Positions 44,767 through 55,092 of a stretch of 64,000 bases of DNA are shown in pieces. The DNA lies in contig NZ_JAPYZZ010000005.1 of the NCBI RefSeq assembly GCF_027460065.1, positions 186,001 to 250,000 of the forward strand. Direction: 5' to 3'. Below the pieces are notes generated by a model, which saw only the letters and a list, made by a program, of their open reading frames with translations, had not been told where the DNA came from and did not search any database. The stretch comes from Martinezella rhizogenes. Its GTDB lineage: Bacteria; Pseudomonadota; Alphaproteobacteria; Rhizobiales; Rhizobiaceae. The stretch's first letter is position 1. Every line of letters starts with the position of its first letter. A program made the translations under genes and the position numbers.

Positions 44767-45984
44767 TTACCCCTGTGAGGCCTCGACCTGTGGCACCACG
44801 CCCCGGCGTGATGCCATCAGCGACGCACCGAGAAGGGCGGAGATCGCGACGAAAACGAAGACCATGGTCGCGCCATGAAGATCGATCAGCAAACCACCCA
44901 GCACCGCACCGCTGGAGATGGCGATCTGAAACGTGGTGAGCAGCAGCGCGCCGGCACTTTCCGCCTCATCGGAAGCAGCCCGGGTGATGAAGCTCTGAAC
45001 GCTGACCGGCACCGCACCGAAGGCAAAACCCCAGGAAGCGATGGCAAGGCTGGCAATCACGGGCGACGCACCCGCAACGACCAGAACGGACGCCGATGCG
45101 GCAATCAGCGTCGCGGCGAAAGTTACCGCCCATGCCGTATTCTTCTCGGCGAGGAAACCACCGAAGAGATTGCCGAAAAAGCCACCGATACCATAGACCA
45201 GAAGCACCAGCGAAATAGCCTCCACGCCAAACCCCGTCACGTTTTCCAGGAACGGGCGGACATAGGTGAAGCCGGCAAAGTGGGCCGCAACGATGAAGAG
45301 CGTCGTCAGAAGACCGATGCGGACCTGCGGACGCTGCAACAGCCGGAACATGGTGGAAAGCCCGGGAGCACCGGCCGGCGGCAAGGAAGGCACGGTCAGC
45401 AATTGCACGATGAGTGCGACGACACCGAGAGCGCCGGAAACGACGAAGGCGGAACGCCAGCCGAGCGTCGCGCCGATCCACGCCCCCACCGGCGCAGCAC
45501 AGACGGTGGCGACGGAAACCCCTGTCAGGATGATGGCCATGGCGCGCGGCATTTTATCAAGCGGCACGAGCCGGAGCGCCAGCGCCGCCGACATGGCCCA
45601 GAAGCCCCCGAGGCCGATGCCCAGCAGAACGCGCGAGGCGAACAGCATGACAAGACCATTGGCAAAGGCGGCCAGCGCGCTGGAAATGATCAGCAGCGTG
45701 GTGAGCCCAAGCAACGTCCAGCGGCGGTCGATACTGCGTGTGCCGATGACAATGCCGGGGCCTGCGACCGCCGCAACCAGCGCCGTGACGGTGATGGACT
45801 GACCGGCAATACCGGAGCTGATGGCAAGATCGGCCGAAAGCGGTGTCAGAAGGCTGACCGGCAGGAATTCCGCCGTCACCAGTCCGAAGACGCCAAGCGC
45901 AAGCGAAACCACGGCGGCCCACTTCGCATCCGGCTCCGTTTGACGCGGCACATATTCGAGTTCGTTTATGGTCCGGTTGTTCAT
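44767..45984 (-). CDS. MFS transporter (AraJ/DHA1-like)
   Basis: A 405-residue major facilitator with 12 hydrophobic segments. GIVIGTRSIDRRWTLLG is motif A near 75-90, and the motif C-like GVSVATVCAAPVGAWIGATLGWR near 150-170 marks drug or sugar efflux carriers of the DHA1/AraJ type. The ATG at 45984 follows GGAG; longer readings would run into the divergent AraC gene region. The AraC-type gene at 46181 is divergent and a likely regulator. Confidence 0.88.
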   Translation of the reverse strand: MNNRTINELEYVPRQTEPDAKWAAVVSLALGVFGLVTAEFLPVSLLTPLSADLAISSGIAGQSITVTALVAAVAGPGIVIGTRSIDRRWTLLGLTTLLIISSALAAFANGLVMLFASRVLLGIGLGGFWAMSAALALRLVPLDKMPRAMAIILTGVSVATVCAAPVGAWIGATLGWRSAFVVSGALGVVALIVQLLTVPSLPPAGAPGLSTMFRLLQRPQVRIGLLTTLFIVAAHFAGFTYVRPFLENVTGFGVEAISLVLLVYGIGGFFGNLFGGFLAEKNTAWAVTFAATLIAASASVLVVAGASPVIASLAIASWGFAFGAVPVSVQSFITRAASDEAESAGALLLTTFQIAISSGAVLGGLLIDLHGATMVFVFVAISALLGASLMASRRGVVPQVEASQG

Positions 45985-46180
45985 GAAAATCTCCTGATGC
46001 GCATTGGCAGAATGCGTCCTGAAACAGAAAGGCGAGGATGAAGGCGAATGGTCAAAGCCGGTGGAAGCCCCGCCCAACAACTGCAAATCGATACGCCGCA
46101 GGCTATGCGTGACAGCCCGGCGTTTCCATGCTAGAAAGTCCACATTCCTTAACCAATCGTCCGAATTTGCGAGAGCTGCC

Positions 46181-47119
46181 ATGAATGATGCCTTGACCGA
46201 AATGCTGCGTGGCCTGAGGCTCGACGGCGTGGAATATGGCCGCTGCCGCATGGCGACGCCCTGGGCGACGGCTTTTCCCGAACAGGACGCGGCGCGGTTT
46301 CACTTCATCGGCGTCGGTCAGGCGAAACTGCAGAAACCTTCCGGCGAGTGGCTGACGCTGACATGCGGCGATGCCGTTCTTCTGCCCCGAGGCCACGCCC
46401 ATGTGCTGGGCAGTGGTGAGAGCGTGGCGCCGTCTCCCTTTGACCACTTCGGCAAAAAGGAAGTCTGCCAGGGCGTGTTCGACTTGGAATGCGCGAGCGC
46501 CGGCGGAGATACCATCGCCTTCACCGCCTCCATGCGTTTCAACATGGATAATCTGCATCCGCTCCTGCAGCTGATGCCGGATGTGATGCTGACCAGCGAT
46601 CTGGCCAAAAGCGACCCGGCCATTCCGCACCTGCTGGAAGCCATGACGCGCGAGGTGGAGCTGAACCGCGTCGGTGCGGGTGGCATTCTGGCAAGGCTTG
46701 CCGATGTATTGACCGCAACCCTGATCCGCACATGGGTGGAACACGGCTGCGGCGATTCCAGCGGCTGGCTCGCCGCCGTGCGCAATCCCGAACTCGGGCG
46801 GGTGCTGGCCGCCATCCATCTCAGCCCCGAAAAGGACTGGAGCGTAGAGGAACTCGCCTCACTGATGGGTGCATCCCGTTCCAGTTTCGCAGAACGCTTC
46901 ACCCGCGTGGTGGGCGAAAGCCCGGCGCGTTATGTGGTGCGCGTGCGCATGCATCAGGCGCGGCTGTGGCTGCGCGAAGGCATGCGCGTAACAGCGGCGG
47001 CGGAAAAGCTTGGTTATGATTCCGAAGCCTCCTTCAGCCGCGCCTTCAAACGCGTGATCGGCGCACCACCCAGCCAGTTCCGCAGAAAGGATACCGCCGG
47101 GCTGGAGGAAGCCGCATAG
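46181..47119 (+). CDS. AraC-family regulator with cupin sensor domain
   Basis: A 312-residue regulator. The first 200 residues form the cupin_6-type sensor (WLTLTCGDAVLLPRGHAHVL), and the last 100 the AraC DNA-binding domain (SVEELASLMGASRSSFAERFTRVVGESPARYV and VTAAAEKLGYDSEASFSRAFKRVIG in the family register). The ATG at 46181 is chosen, as the frame to 46004 has no ribosome site. It is divergent from the MFS exporter with 196 bases between. Confidence 0.88.
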   Translation: MNDALTEMLRGLRLDGVEYGRCRMATPWATAFPEQDAARFHFIGVGQAKLQKPSGEWLTLTCGDAVLLPRGHAHVLGSGESVAPSPFDHFGKKEVCQGVFDLECASAGGDTIAFTASMRFNMDNLHPLLQLMPDVMLTSDLAKSDPAIPHLLEAMTREVELNRVGAGGILARLADVLTATLIRTWVEHGCGDSSGWLAAVRNPELGRVLAAIHLSPEKDWSVEELASLMGASRSSFAERFTRVVGESPARYVVRVRMHQARLWLREGMRVTAAAEKLGYDSEASFSRAFKRVIGAPPSQFRRKDTAGLEEAA

Positions 47120-47129
47120 GGAATGCGCC

Positions 47130-50100
47130 TCAGTGAAAATTGCGGGAAATGACCTTTATCCGCTCGACCGCATCGTCATCATGGTCGGCGGGCGGCGGGC
47201 GTTTCCTGATGACGCGGTGGTCATCCGGCGGCATGCCGTGATGAAACTCGTCACCACGCCCATGCGGCAGGGGAAAGGCGTGGTTGCGCTCGCCCACGCT
47301 TGCCAGGGCCTGCGACAGATCGGTCAGCCGGTGGGCGACCAGATGCACCACCTCACCTTCCCGCTGGATCTTGCCGTAAATGCCGACCATGCCGGCGGAC
47401 AACACCACGCGGCGGTATTTTTCGAAGGTTTTGACCCACAGCACCGCATTGGCAATGCCCGTCTCGTCCTCCAGCGTCATGAAGATCACGCCCTTTGCCG
47501 AACCGGGGCGCTGGCGCACCAGCACCAGGCCGGCCGTTTCCAGCCATGTGCCATCCCGAACGCGTACCGCCTCCGCACAGGTGACGATGCGGCGGCGGGA
47601 AAGATCATGCCGCAGGAAGGTCATGGGATGTTCGCGCAGTGTCAGCCCCACATGGCCATAATCTTGCACCACCTCGCCACCATCAGTCATGGGCCTGAGC
47701 GCAACGGAGGGTTCCTGAAGCTCTTCGATAACGGCATTTTCCCTGATGGCAGCGGCGGCGAAAAGCGGCAGCGGCTCATCCCGCAGGGCCTTGATGGCCC
47801 AGAGCGCCTCGCGCCTGGCAAGCGAAAGTGCCGGCAGAAAGGCATCGGCCTCCGCCAGACAGACAAGGGCGGCGGCCGGAACACCCGCCCTTCGCCACAG
47901 ATCGTCAACGGAGGCAAAAGGCCGATCCTGCCGGGAGGCGACGATTTTTGCAGCATGATCATTGGAAAGCCCCTTCACCATGCGCAGGCCAAGCCGCACG
48001 GCAAAGCGCTCCTCACCCTTGCCATTCTTCTTGCCCGTAGGCTCCAGCGTGCAATCGAAGCGGCTGTTATTAACGCAGACCGGACGCACCTCGACACCAT
48101 GATCACGCGCATCGCGCACGATCTGCGCCGGGGCGTAAAAACCCATGGGCTGCGAGTTGAGAAGCGCCGTACAGAAAATATCGGGATGATGGCATTTCAG
48201 CCATGAGGAGGCATAGGCGATCAGCGCGAAGGAAGCCGCATGGCTTTCGGGGAAACCATAACTGCCGAAACCTTCCAGCTGTTTGAAGATGCGTTCGGCG
48301 AATTCCTGCTCATAACCGCGCTCTACCATGCCCGTGACCAGTTTCTCCCTGAATTTGGAAATGGTGCCGACATTCTTGAAAGTCGCCATGGCCCGGCGCA
48401 ACTGGTCAGCCTCATCTGCAGTGAAACCCGCGCAATCCATGGCGATCCGCATCGCCTGCTCCTGAAACAGCGGAACACCCATCGTCTTTCCCAAGACGCT
48501 TTCAAGTTCTTTTTTCGGAAAAAGGACCGCTTCCTTTCCCTGCCGGCGGCGTAAATAGGGATGCACCATATCCCCCTGAATGGGCCCCGGACGAACGATG
48601 GCAACCTGAATGACGAGGTCGTAAAACTCCTTCGGCCTCAGGCGCGGCAGCATCGACATCTGCGCCCGGCTTTCAATCTGGAACGTGCCGAGCGTATCGG
48701 CCTTCTGGATCATGGCATAGGTAGGGCCGTCATCCGGCGGCATGGCGGCGAGATCATATTTTTCTCCCGTGCGTGCCTCCAGCATGTCGAAGCCGCGCTT
48801 CATGCAGGAAAGCATGCCAAGCGCCAGGCAATCCATCTTCATGAACTTCACGACATCGATATCGTCCTTGTCCCATTCGATGATCTGGCGATCATCCATG
48901 GCGGCGGGTTCGATCGGCACCAGTTCGTCCAGTCGGTCATGGGTCAGAACAAAGCCACCCGGATGCTGGCTGTGATGGCGCGGCGTGCCCACAAGCTGGT
49001 TGGCCAGTTCGAAGACAAGCTTCAGGCGGCGATCCTCCATATTGAGGTTCAGTTCCTTCACCTGCTTTTCACCCACCCCTTCGCTCCAGCGCCAGACCTG
49101 CGAAGACAGAAGCTTGGTCAGGTCTTCCGGCAGGCCCAGAACCTTGCCGACATCGCGCAGCGCCCCACGCCCGCGATAACGGGTAACGACAGAGCAGAGT
49201 GCGGCCTTGTCACGGCCGTAGGTGTCATAGACCCACTGAATGACCTCTTCACGCCGCTGGTGTTCGAAATCCACGTCGATATCCGGCGGCTCACCCCGGT
49301 TTTCGGAAACGAAACGTTCGAAGACGAGATTGCTGAAAAGAGCGGGATCGATGGCGGTGATGCCAAGCACAAAACAGATAACCGAATTGGCCGCCGAACC
49401 ACGCCCCTGACAGAGAATATCTTTTGAACGCGCATAACGGACAATGGCATTCACGGTCAGGAAATAGGAGGCATATTGCAGCCTGCCGACAACCGCCAGC
49501 TCATGATGCAACGCCTTTTCCACCTTCTCGGGCAAACCCTTCGGATACCGCCCCGGCACCGCATCCCATACCATTTTCTCCAGCGCCTGCTGCGCCGTCA
49601 GTCCCGGCAGGCTACGCTCCTCGGGATATTGATAGACCAGTTCCTTCAGTGAAAATTTGCAGCGTTTCGCAATTTCGAGGCTACGGGCAAGCGCTTCAGG
49701 GTAACGGGCAAACAGCCGGTGCATCTCTTCCGGCGGCTTCATATAGCGGTCGGCGTGGCGTTCGCGGCGGAAACCGGCCTCATCGATGGTGCAATTATGA
49801 CGGATGCAGGTGACGACATCCTGCAGCATGCGCCGCTCGGGCACATGAAAGAGCACGTCATTGGTGACAACAGTCGGTACACCTGCGACCTGCGCCATCT
49901 CCGATAGCTCGAAAAACCGCATCTGGTCGTTGGGGCGTCTTCTGAGGCTGAGTGCCATATAGGCCCTGTCGGCAAAAGCAGCTTTGAGACGTCGCAGCCG
50001 CAGTGCGCAGAGATCATCGGCCAGATCGGCGAGCAGCACGACGATGAGGCCTTCGCCATAGGCAACGAGATCGTCCCAAGCCAGCCGGCATTTGCCCTTG

Positions 50101-50408
50101 CCGCCTCTTTTCTTGCCGACGGAAAGCAGTCGGCAAAGCCGCCCGTAAGCCGCGCGATCCATGGGATAGGCGAGCACGGAAAGATCATCGTCCAGATCGA
50201 GCCGGCAGCCGATGATGAGGCGGATGCCATGATTATGGGCGGCTTCATAAGCGCGGGGAATGCCCGCAAGACTGTTGCGGTCCACGATACCAAGCGCCTC
50301 GATGCCGAGGCTTTTGGCCTGTTCGAAAAGCTCTTCGCAGGAGCTTGCCCCACGCAGGAAGGAAAAATGCGTGGTCACCTGCAGCTCGGCATAGCGGGGC
50401 GTATTCAT
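47130..50408 (-). CDS. dnaE2: DnaE2, error-prone DNA polymerase III alpha subunit
   Basis: A 1092-residue C-family polymerase used in SOS mutagenesis. The PHP domain opens it ([21 protein letters not shown]), and the polymerase active-site aspartates lie in [13 protein letters not shown] near 400. It is shorter than replicative DnaE and ends with an OB-type region and a basic tail. Its start overlaps the imuB stop (ATGA), so it is the third gene of imuA-imuB-dnaE2. In other bacteria this trio carries out damage-induced translesion synthesis, with DnaE2 as the catalytic polymerase. Confidence 0.95.
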   Translation of the reverse strand: MNTPRYAELQVTTHFSFLRGASSCEELFEQAKSLGIEALGIVDRNSLAGIPRAYEAAHNHGIRLIIGCRLDLDDDLSVLAYPMDRAAYGRLCRLLSVGKKRGGKGKCRLAWDDLVAYGEGLIVVLLADLADDLCALRLRRLKAAFADRAYMALSLRRRPNDQMRFFELSEMAQVAGVPTVVTNDVLFHVPERRMLQDVVTCIRHNCTIDEAGFRRERHADRYMKPPEEMHRLFARYPEALARSLEIAKRCKFSLKELVYQYPEERSLPGLTAQQALEKMVWDAVPGRYPKGLPEKVEKALHHELAVVGRLQYASYFLTVNAIVRYARSKDILCQGRGSAANSVICFVLGITAIDPALFSNLVFERFVSENRGEPPDIDVDFEHQRREEVIQWVYDTYGRDKAALCSVVTRYRGRGALRDVGKVLGLPEDLTKLLSSQVWRWSEGVGEKQVKELNLNMEDRRLKLVFELANQLVGTPRHHSQHPGGFVLTHDRLDELVPIEPAAMDDRQIIEWDKDDIDVVKFMKMDCLALGMLSCMKRGFDMLEARTGEKYDLAAMPPDDGPTYAMIQKADTLGTFQIESRAQMSMLPRLRPKEFYDLVIQVAIVRPGPIQGDMVHPYLRRRQGKEAVLFPKKELESVLGKTMGVPLFQEQAMRIAMDCAGFTADEADQLRRAMATFKNVGTISKFREKLVTGMVERGYEQEFAERIFKQLEGFGSYGFPESHAASFALIAYASSWLKCHHPDIFCTALLNSQPMGFYAPAQIVRDARDHGVEVRPVCVNNSRFDCTLEPTGKKNGKGEERFAVRLGLRMVKGLSNDHAAKIVASRQDRPFASVDDLWRRAGVPAAALVCLAEADAFLPALSLARREALWAIKALRDEPLPLFAAAAIRENAVIEELQEPSVALRPMTDGGEVVQDYGHVGLTLREHPMTFLRHDLSRRRIVTCAEAVRVRDGTWLETAGLVLVRQRPGSAKGVIFMTLEDETGIANAVLWVKTFEKYRRVVLSAGMVGIYGKIQREGEVVHLVAHRLTDLSQALASVGERNHAFPLPHGRGDEFHHGMPPDDHRVIRKRPPPADHDDDAVERIKVISRNFH

Positions 50409-51922
50409 GCAAAGACCCCATGGATGAACCAGCCCTGCGAGCCCGTTTCGGCATGTTCGCCGTCACCGGAGCGGAAAATCCAGAAGCGCTCGCCGCCTTC
50501 GTTTTCCACCATGAAATAATCGCGTACGGCGGCCTTTTCCCGGTCGCGTTTCCACCATTCGCCGAACACCCGTTCCGGCCCGTCGGCGCGCCTGACATTA
50601 TGGCGCACGCCTTTCCAGAGGAAATAACGCGGCGGATGGTCGGGCAACAGCGCCAGCGTCTCGATGGGTTCCGGCCTTGCAAAAAGCCGGACCGGACGCG
50701 GCCAGTGGCCGGGCCAGCCGAGCGTATCCTCCGCCGCCAGCGCCGCAACGCGGGCAAGAGAACGTTCCGGCACGTCGCTTGCCACCGCCGCATAACGATA
50801 GACCCTGTGGCCACGATTGAGGATGACATCGACCGTATCGGCGATTTCCGCACGGCCTTCCTCCAGAAGCGAAGAACGGGCCTGCGCGGCGACAAGCGGC
50901 TCGGCATGGGTGGCGGTCAAAACCATCATCTCGATGCCGAAACCGGGATCGATGGTGTCGATGCGGTCGGTCAAAAGCCGAACGAGCTGTTTGATATCGC
51001 GCACCGGTCTGGACGTACCGGCCCGTATGGCCTGCAGGCCGCTATCCACCCGGTGCAGCACCAGATCGACCCGGCGCGCGCCGAGGCCGCGCTTTTCCAG
51101 CGCGACGCAAAGTTCGGCAACCAGCTTTTGGCTATAACGGGCAATCGTTTCCGCCGCTGCGATGGGTTCGGGAAAGGCGCGCCGCACCTCCACCAGTTCA
51201 GCCACCCGCACCGGTTCGATGGGTTCGCCGATCTCCCCGAGCGCCTGCGAAAGACGGCGGACGAGCTCGGGGCCGAAACGCAGGGTGAGCGGCGCGCGCG
51301 GGGCTTCGGCAAGCTCGCCGATGCTGCGGAAACCGAGCACCTTCAGCCCGGAAACGATACGCTCCTCCAGCCTCAACGCGGAAAGCGGCAGGCCGCTGAT
51401 CGACGCTCTCTGTCCACCCGGCGGTATGATGCTGATCTCCTCACGACCAAAACGCGCCAGTGCATGCGCCGCACCCCAGCTATCGGCAATGGCAGCGCGG
51501 GCGGCAAAACCGGCGGCATGCAGGCGGTTGACCATGCCGCTCAGCATCAGCGCCTCATTGCCGTGCAGATGGTCCGCACCCGCCGTGTCCAGCACCAGCC
51601 CGTCCGGCGGGTCGGCGGCGACGATCGGGGCATAGATGCGCAGGAAATGAAAGGCCAGCTGCTGCAGGGCGCGGGCATCACCAGCCGCATCCAGATCTTC
51701 AACGAGAAGACCCGGCACCAGCGCCTGCGCCTTGCTGACCGGCGTGCCGGGGCGGATGCCCGCCGCCTTTGCCGCCTTGTCGAGCGCCAGCACCAGCCGG
51801 CGGCTGCCCTGACGACCAATCATGACCAGCGGCTTTTCAACCGGCGGCGCGTTCTTGCCCGAAAGACGCCGGAAACGATCCGTCGGCCATGTCGGCAGGT
51901 AGAGCGAGACGACCCTTTGCAT
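50405..51922 (-). CDS. imuB: ImuB, inactive Y-family polymerase-like protein
   Basis: A 505-residue Y-family-like protein. The N-terminus [16 protein letters not shown] replaces the catalytic DxD of active Y polymerases, so it is a scaffold, as known for ImuB, joining DnaE2 to the clamp. Other blocks are [36 protein letters not shown] by position near 185-220. I chose the ATG at 51922, which has GGAAG upstream; a GTG at 51949 is the alternative. Its first 86 bases overlap imuA, and its stop overlaps dnaE2. Confidence 0.92.
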   Translation of the reverse strand: MQRVVSLYLPTWPTDRFRRLSGKNAPPVEKPLVMIGRQGSRRLVLALDKAAKAAGIRPGTPVSKAQALVPGLLVEDLDAAGDARALQQLAFHFLRIYAPIVAADPPDGLVLDTAGADHLHGNEALMLSGMVNRLHAAGFAARAAIADSWGAAHALARFGREEISIIPPGGQRASISGLPLSALRLEERIVSGLKVLGFRSIGELAEAPRAPLTLRFGPELVRRLSQALGEIGEPIEPVRVAELVEVRRAFPEPIAAAETIARYSQKLVAELCVALEKRGLGARRVDLVLHRVDSGLQAIRAGTSRPVRDIKQLVRLLTDRIDTIDPGFGIEMMVLTATHAEPLVAAQARSSLLEEGRAEIADTVDVILNRGHRVYRYAAVASDVPERSLARVAALAAEDTLGWPGHWPRPVRLFARPEPIETLALLPDHPPRYFLWKGVRHNVRRADGPERVFGEWWKRDREKAAVRDYFMVENEGGERFWIFRSGDGEHAETGSQGWFIHGVFA

Positions 51923-52601
51923 CACAGGCTTCCACTTCAAATTCGGCACTTTCGCCGCCGCGACATCGCAAAAGTTCGAGAAACCAGCGCGGCCTGCCCA
52001 CTCCCGGCACCGGCAGGGGCGAAGAGGGCCGCACGGAGATGCGCCAGCGGGTCACCGCCGCCGTCGGCTCCCCGAACAGCGCCGCATCGGCTTGACGCCG
52101 GAAGCGGCGGATGGCGATGCCGGTAACCCCAGAGGTTTCCGCCGCCAACTGCAGCCGCCGCGAGGCGGTCATCGGCAGTTTCGCCACTTCACCCATCACC
52201 GCGCCGAAACCATTGCAGCGCAAGCCCTCCTCGAAACAGTCAAGCACGCCTTTCTCATCGCGGCATTCAACGATGATGAGCCGGTTCTGCGACAGGCCGG
52301 CCTGCGTCAGACCCGGCATGAACAGATCCCGCCGGGTGACACACCATAAAACATTGCCGGAAAGCCGTGCCGCCACACCGGCAGCAAACAGCGCTGCCGC
52401 TGCCCCATCGGCAGTGCCATTGCCGCCGCCGCTCAGCTCATGCAGGCAACCGAGCTTCAGCCCGCCTCCCGGCAGGTGATGGTCGATGGCATCCACGCCG
52501 AAAGGCAAGGTCTCGTGCAGCCGCTCAGGGCCGTTACCGATCCTTTCCAGCCTTTCACGCAGCTCTTCGACAACGAGCAACTGGTCCGCGCGCTTTTGCA
52601 T
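51837..52601 (-). CDS. imuA: ImuA, RecA-like mutasome protein
   Basis: A 254-residue RecA/SulA-related protein, first gene of the mutasome operon. The N-terminal part LPFGVDAIDHHLPGGGLKLGCLHELSG resembles RecA's start of the ATPase core, though a full Walker A lysine is not obvious (GGGNGTADGAAAA). Its 3' end overlaps imuB by 86 bases. A LexA box lies 38 bases before the start. The ATG at 52601 lacks a strong ribosome site. Confidence 0.9.
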   Translation of the reverse strand: MQKRADQLLVVEELRERLERIGNGPERLHETLPFGVDAIDHHLPGGGLKLGCLHELSGGGNGTADGAAAALFAAGVAARLSGNVLWCVTRRDLFMPGLTQAGLSQNRLIIVECRDEKGVLDCFEEGLRCNGFGAVMGEVAKLPMTASRRLQLAAETSGVTGIAIRRFRRQADAALFGEPTAAVTRWRISVRPSSPLPVPGVGRPRWFLELLRCRGGESAEFEVEACDAKGRLALPADMADGSFPASFGQERAAG

Positions 52602-52639
52602 GGCATGACGGTTTTCAATTCCGGATTTTCAATCTTACT

Positions 52640-52654
52640 GTTCTTGTTTTGTTC
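52640..52654. promoter_or_regulatory. LexA (SOS) box of imuA-imuB-dnaE2
   Basis: GTTCTTGTTTTGTTC fits the alphaproteobacterial LexA direct repeat GTTC-N7-GTTC exactly. A CTTGAC -35 for the minus strand lies at 52670-52675, so the box would cover the -10 region. Confidence 0.85.
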
Positions 52655-52831
52655 CTATTTCAGCAAAGAGTCAAGCAACAGGCTGTCGCTCATCAACAGT
52701 TTGCACGGGAAGAAAGGATTAAGCCCTTGCAGCGCTTCGTCCCGCCGTTAAAACGGAGTTGTCCGCTCGCTGCCGTTTTTCTCACGAGAACCGATGCGCC
52801 ACGGACATCAGGGTTTTGGAGGAAACCGCCG

Positions 52832-53188
52832 ATGATCGCCAGCATTCTGATTGCCGTGGTTGCGGCCATCCATATCTACATCGTCATTCTGGAAATGCTG
52901 CTGTGGGATAAGCCGGCCGGCCGCAAGGCCTTCGGTTTCTCGGCGGATTTCGCCCGCCAGACGAAAGTGCTGGCCGCCAATCAGGGGCTTTATAACGGGT
53001 TTCTGGCAGCCGGGCTGATCTATGGGCTCATGCAGGGCGTTGAAGGGCTGAGCTTCAAGGTCTTCTTCCTCATCTGCGTTCTGGTGGCCGGTATTTTCGG
53101 TGCCGTTACCGCCAATACCATGAAGATCCTGTTCATTCAGGCCCTGCCCGCCCTTCTGGCGCTTGGCGCGCTCTGGATTGGAGTGTGA
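52832..53188 (+). CDS. DUF1304 membrane protein
   Basis: A 118-residue protein with four hydrophobic helices, of the DUF1304 family. The opening SILIAVVAAIHIYIVILEMLLW and ANQGLYNGFLAAGLIYGL are characteristic. The function is unknown. The ATG at 52832 follows TTGGAGG. It starts the transcription unit divergent from imuA and ends 4 bases before the glycerate kinase gene. Confidence 0.85.
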   Translation: MIASILIAVVAAIHIYIVILEMLLWDKPAGRKAFGFSADFARQTKVLAANQGLYNGFLAAGLIYGLMQGVEGLSFKVFFLICVLVAGIFGAVTANTMKILFIQALPALLALGALWIGV

Positions 53189-53192
53189 ACCG

Positions 53193-54464
53193 ATGACCGC
53201 ATGGAACGACAGCCGCGCCAAAGACGCCCTCAACCGGATTTTCATGGCGGCAGTCGCAAGCGCCGATCCGGCAAAGGTGCTGCAACACCACCTTCCCTCC
53301 CCGCCCAAAGGCCGCTGCGTGGTGGTGGGGGCAGGCAAAGCCTCGGCCGCCATGGCCGCAGCGCTGGAAGCGGCATGGCCGCATGTCGATCTTTCAGGTG
53401 TGGTGGTGACGCGTTATGGCCATGCGGTTCCAACCTCTCGTATCGAGATCATCGAGGCCTCCCATCCCGTACCTGATGACAAAAGTGCGGAAGCGGCCAA
53501 ACGCATTCTCGCCGCCGTTGAGGGCCTGACCGCCGACGACATGGTGATCGCGCTGATTTCCGGCGGCGGGTCTGCGCTGATGATCGCTCCCGCCGAAGGT
53601 ATGACGCTTGCCGACAAGATGGCCGTCAACCGTGCCCTTCTGGCAAGCGGCGCGACGATTTCCGAAATGAACGCGGTGCGCAAGCATCTCTCCCGCATCA
53701 AGGGCGGGCGGCTGGCGCTGGCCGCCAAGCCGGCCAAGGTTGTTTCACTGCTGATTTCCGACGTGCCCGGCGACGACCCCTCCGAGATCGCCTCCGGCCC
53801 GACGGTTGCCGATCCGAGTGATATAGCGACCGTGCGCGAAATCGTCGCCCGATATGCGCTCGATCTTCCCGAAACCGTGCGCAGGGTGCTGGAAAAAGGT
53901 GAGGAGACCCCGAAGTCCGGTGATATCGAAGAGGATGTCAGGATGATCGCGGCGCCCTCGCTTGCGCTGCAGGCTGCGGCGGATGAGGCCGTGAAGCTCG
54001 GTCTTACGCCGCTTATCCTCGGGGATTCCCTTGAAGGCGAATCCAGGGATGTCGGTGCCGTTATGGCCGGCATCGCGTCCTCCGCCAGCCGCAAGGGCCT
54101 GCCGGTCAAAGGTCCGGCCGTGCTGCTTTCCGGCGGCGAAACCACGGTCACGATTGGCAAGGGACCGGCCGGCAAGGGCGGCCGCAACACGGAGTTCCTG
54201 TTAAGCCTCGCGCTGACGCTGAAAGGCGCAGCCAGCATCTGGGCTATTGCAGGCGATAGCGACGGCATAGACGGCGTCGAAGATGCGGCGGGTGCCGTGG
54301 TGACGCCGGATACGCTTGCCCGCATGCGCGCTGCCGGTGTCGATCCGCGCCAGTCGCTCGTAAACCACGACAGCTATACCGCCTTCAAGGCGGCGGGCGA
54401 TCTTGTCGTGACCGGTCCGACCCTGACGAATGTCAATGATATCAGGGCTATTTTGATCGAGTGA
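53193..54464 (+). CDS. ttuD: Glycerate 2-kinase (TtuD/MOFRL family)
   Basis: A 423-residue kinase that phosphorylates D-glycerate to 2-phosphoglycerate. The N-terminal domain has CVVVGAGKASAAMAAALE near 45-62 and LISGGGSALM near 125; the C-terminal MOFRL domain shows LLSGGETTVTI near 310 and GKGGRNTEFLLSLALTL. The ATG at 53193 is chosen because the upstream frame overlaps the DUF1304 gene. Family members serve tartrate, serine-cycle or glyoxylate routes; no such partner gene is adjacent here. Confidence 0.9.
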   Translation: MTAWNDSRAKDALNRIFMAAVASADPAKVLQHHLPSPPKGRCVVVGAGKASAAMAAALEAAWPHVDLSGVVVTRYGHAVPTSRIEIIEASHPVPDDKSAEAAKRILAAVEGLTADDMVIALISGGGSALMIAPAEGMTLADKMAVNRALLASGATISEMNAVRKHLSRIKGGRLALAAKPAKVVSLLISDVPGDDPSEIASGPTVADPSDIATVREIVARYALDLPETVRRVLEKGEETPKSGDIEEDVRMIAAPSLALQAAADEAVKLGLTPLILGDSLEGESRDVGAVMAGIASSASRKGLPVKGPAVLLSGGETTVTIGKGPAGKGGRNTEFLLSLALTLKGAASIWAIAGDSDGIDGVEDAAGAVVTPDTLARMRAAGVDPRQSLVNHDSYTAFKAAGDLVVTGPTLTNVNDIRAILIE

Positions 54465-54524
54465 AAGCGCAAGCGTTCGAGCCGGTTCCCCGTCCGGCCG
54501 CGCTTATCCTCAGGCAAGGCCGTT

Positions 54525-54551
54525 TTGACTATGCCGCCGGACAGGTATAAA
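54525..54551 (+). promoter_or_regulatory. Candidate promoter of the small secreted protein gene
   Basis: TTGACT at 54525-54530 and TATAAA at 54546-54551 lie 15 bases apart, 30 bases before the ATG. A 9-bp inverted repeat TATGCCGCC/GGCGGCATA spans 54530-54562 around the -10. Confidence 0.4.
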
Positions 54552-54580
54552 TTGGCGGCATATCCTTGGGAGCCTCAGCC

Positions 54581-54829
54581 ATGCGTCTTGGAGTGCTCGT
54601 ACCCGGCCTCATAGTGGCCCTTAGCCCCGCCTTGGCGGATGCCCATAATTGCAAATGCCGAAATCGCGGCACCATGTTCGAACTCGGCCAGACATCCTGC
54701 CTGAAGGTCGATGGCGCTTCTTATCTCGCGCGCTGCGAGATGAAGCTCAACGTTTCGTCCTGGACCAAGATCGAGGATGGCTGCCCGGTGACAGAGCGGA
54801 CGCAGCCACAGTCGACACGCGTTAATTGA
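54581..54829 (+). CDS. Small secreted cysteine-containing protein
   Basis: An 82-residue protein with a signal peptide (MRLGVLVPGLIVALSPALADA). The mature part of about 60 residues has five cysteines (CKC, then three more at wide spacing), which suggests disulfides in the periplasm. I do not recognise the family. TTGGGAG precedes the ATG. Confidence 0.7.
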   Translation: MRLGVLVPGLIVALSPALADAHNCKCRNRGTMFELGQTSCLKVDGASYLARCEMKLNVSSWTKIEDGCPVTERTQPQSTRVN

Positions 54830-54954
54830 TGTCGCCGTCAGGTGGCGGCAGACCGGGCTCTGGAGCGTGGAGGCTTATGCCCCAGCTTTCGATTGCAATC
54901 CATCCCGAGCAGAACTGCGCGATGACAAAGGAAGCGAGCGGATGCCGCTTGCTT

Positions 54955-55072
54955 CTTCTCCCCGAGGGGGAGAAGGTCGCGGCAGCGGGATGAGGGGGCG
55001 AGCTCTCCGAAATCCGGCAACGTAGCCCCCTCATCCGACCCTTCGGGCCACCTTCTCCCCGGCGGGGAGAAG
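54955..55072. repeat. RIME-like intergenic mosaic repeat, copy 2
   Basis: The second 118-base copy of the three-palindrome element found at 44580-44697, in the same orientation. It lies between the small secreted protein gene and the convergent oxidoreductase gene and may act as a terminator for both. Confidence 0.8.
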
Positions 55073-55092
55073 AAAGACGCCGCAACGTCGTT

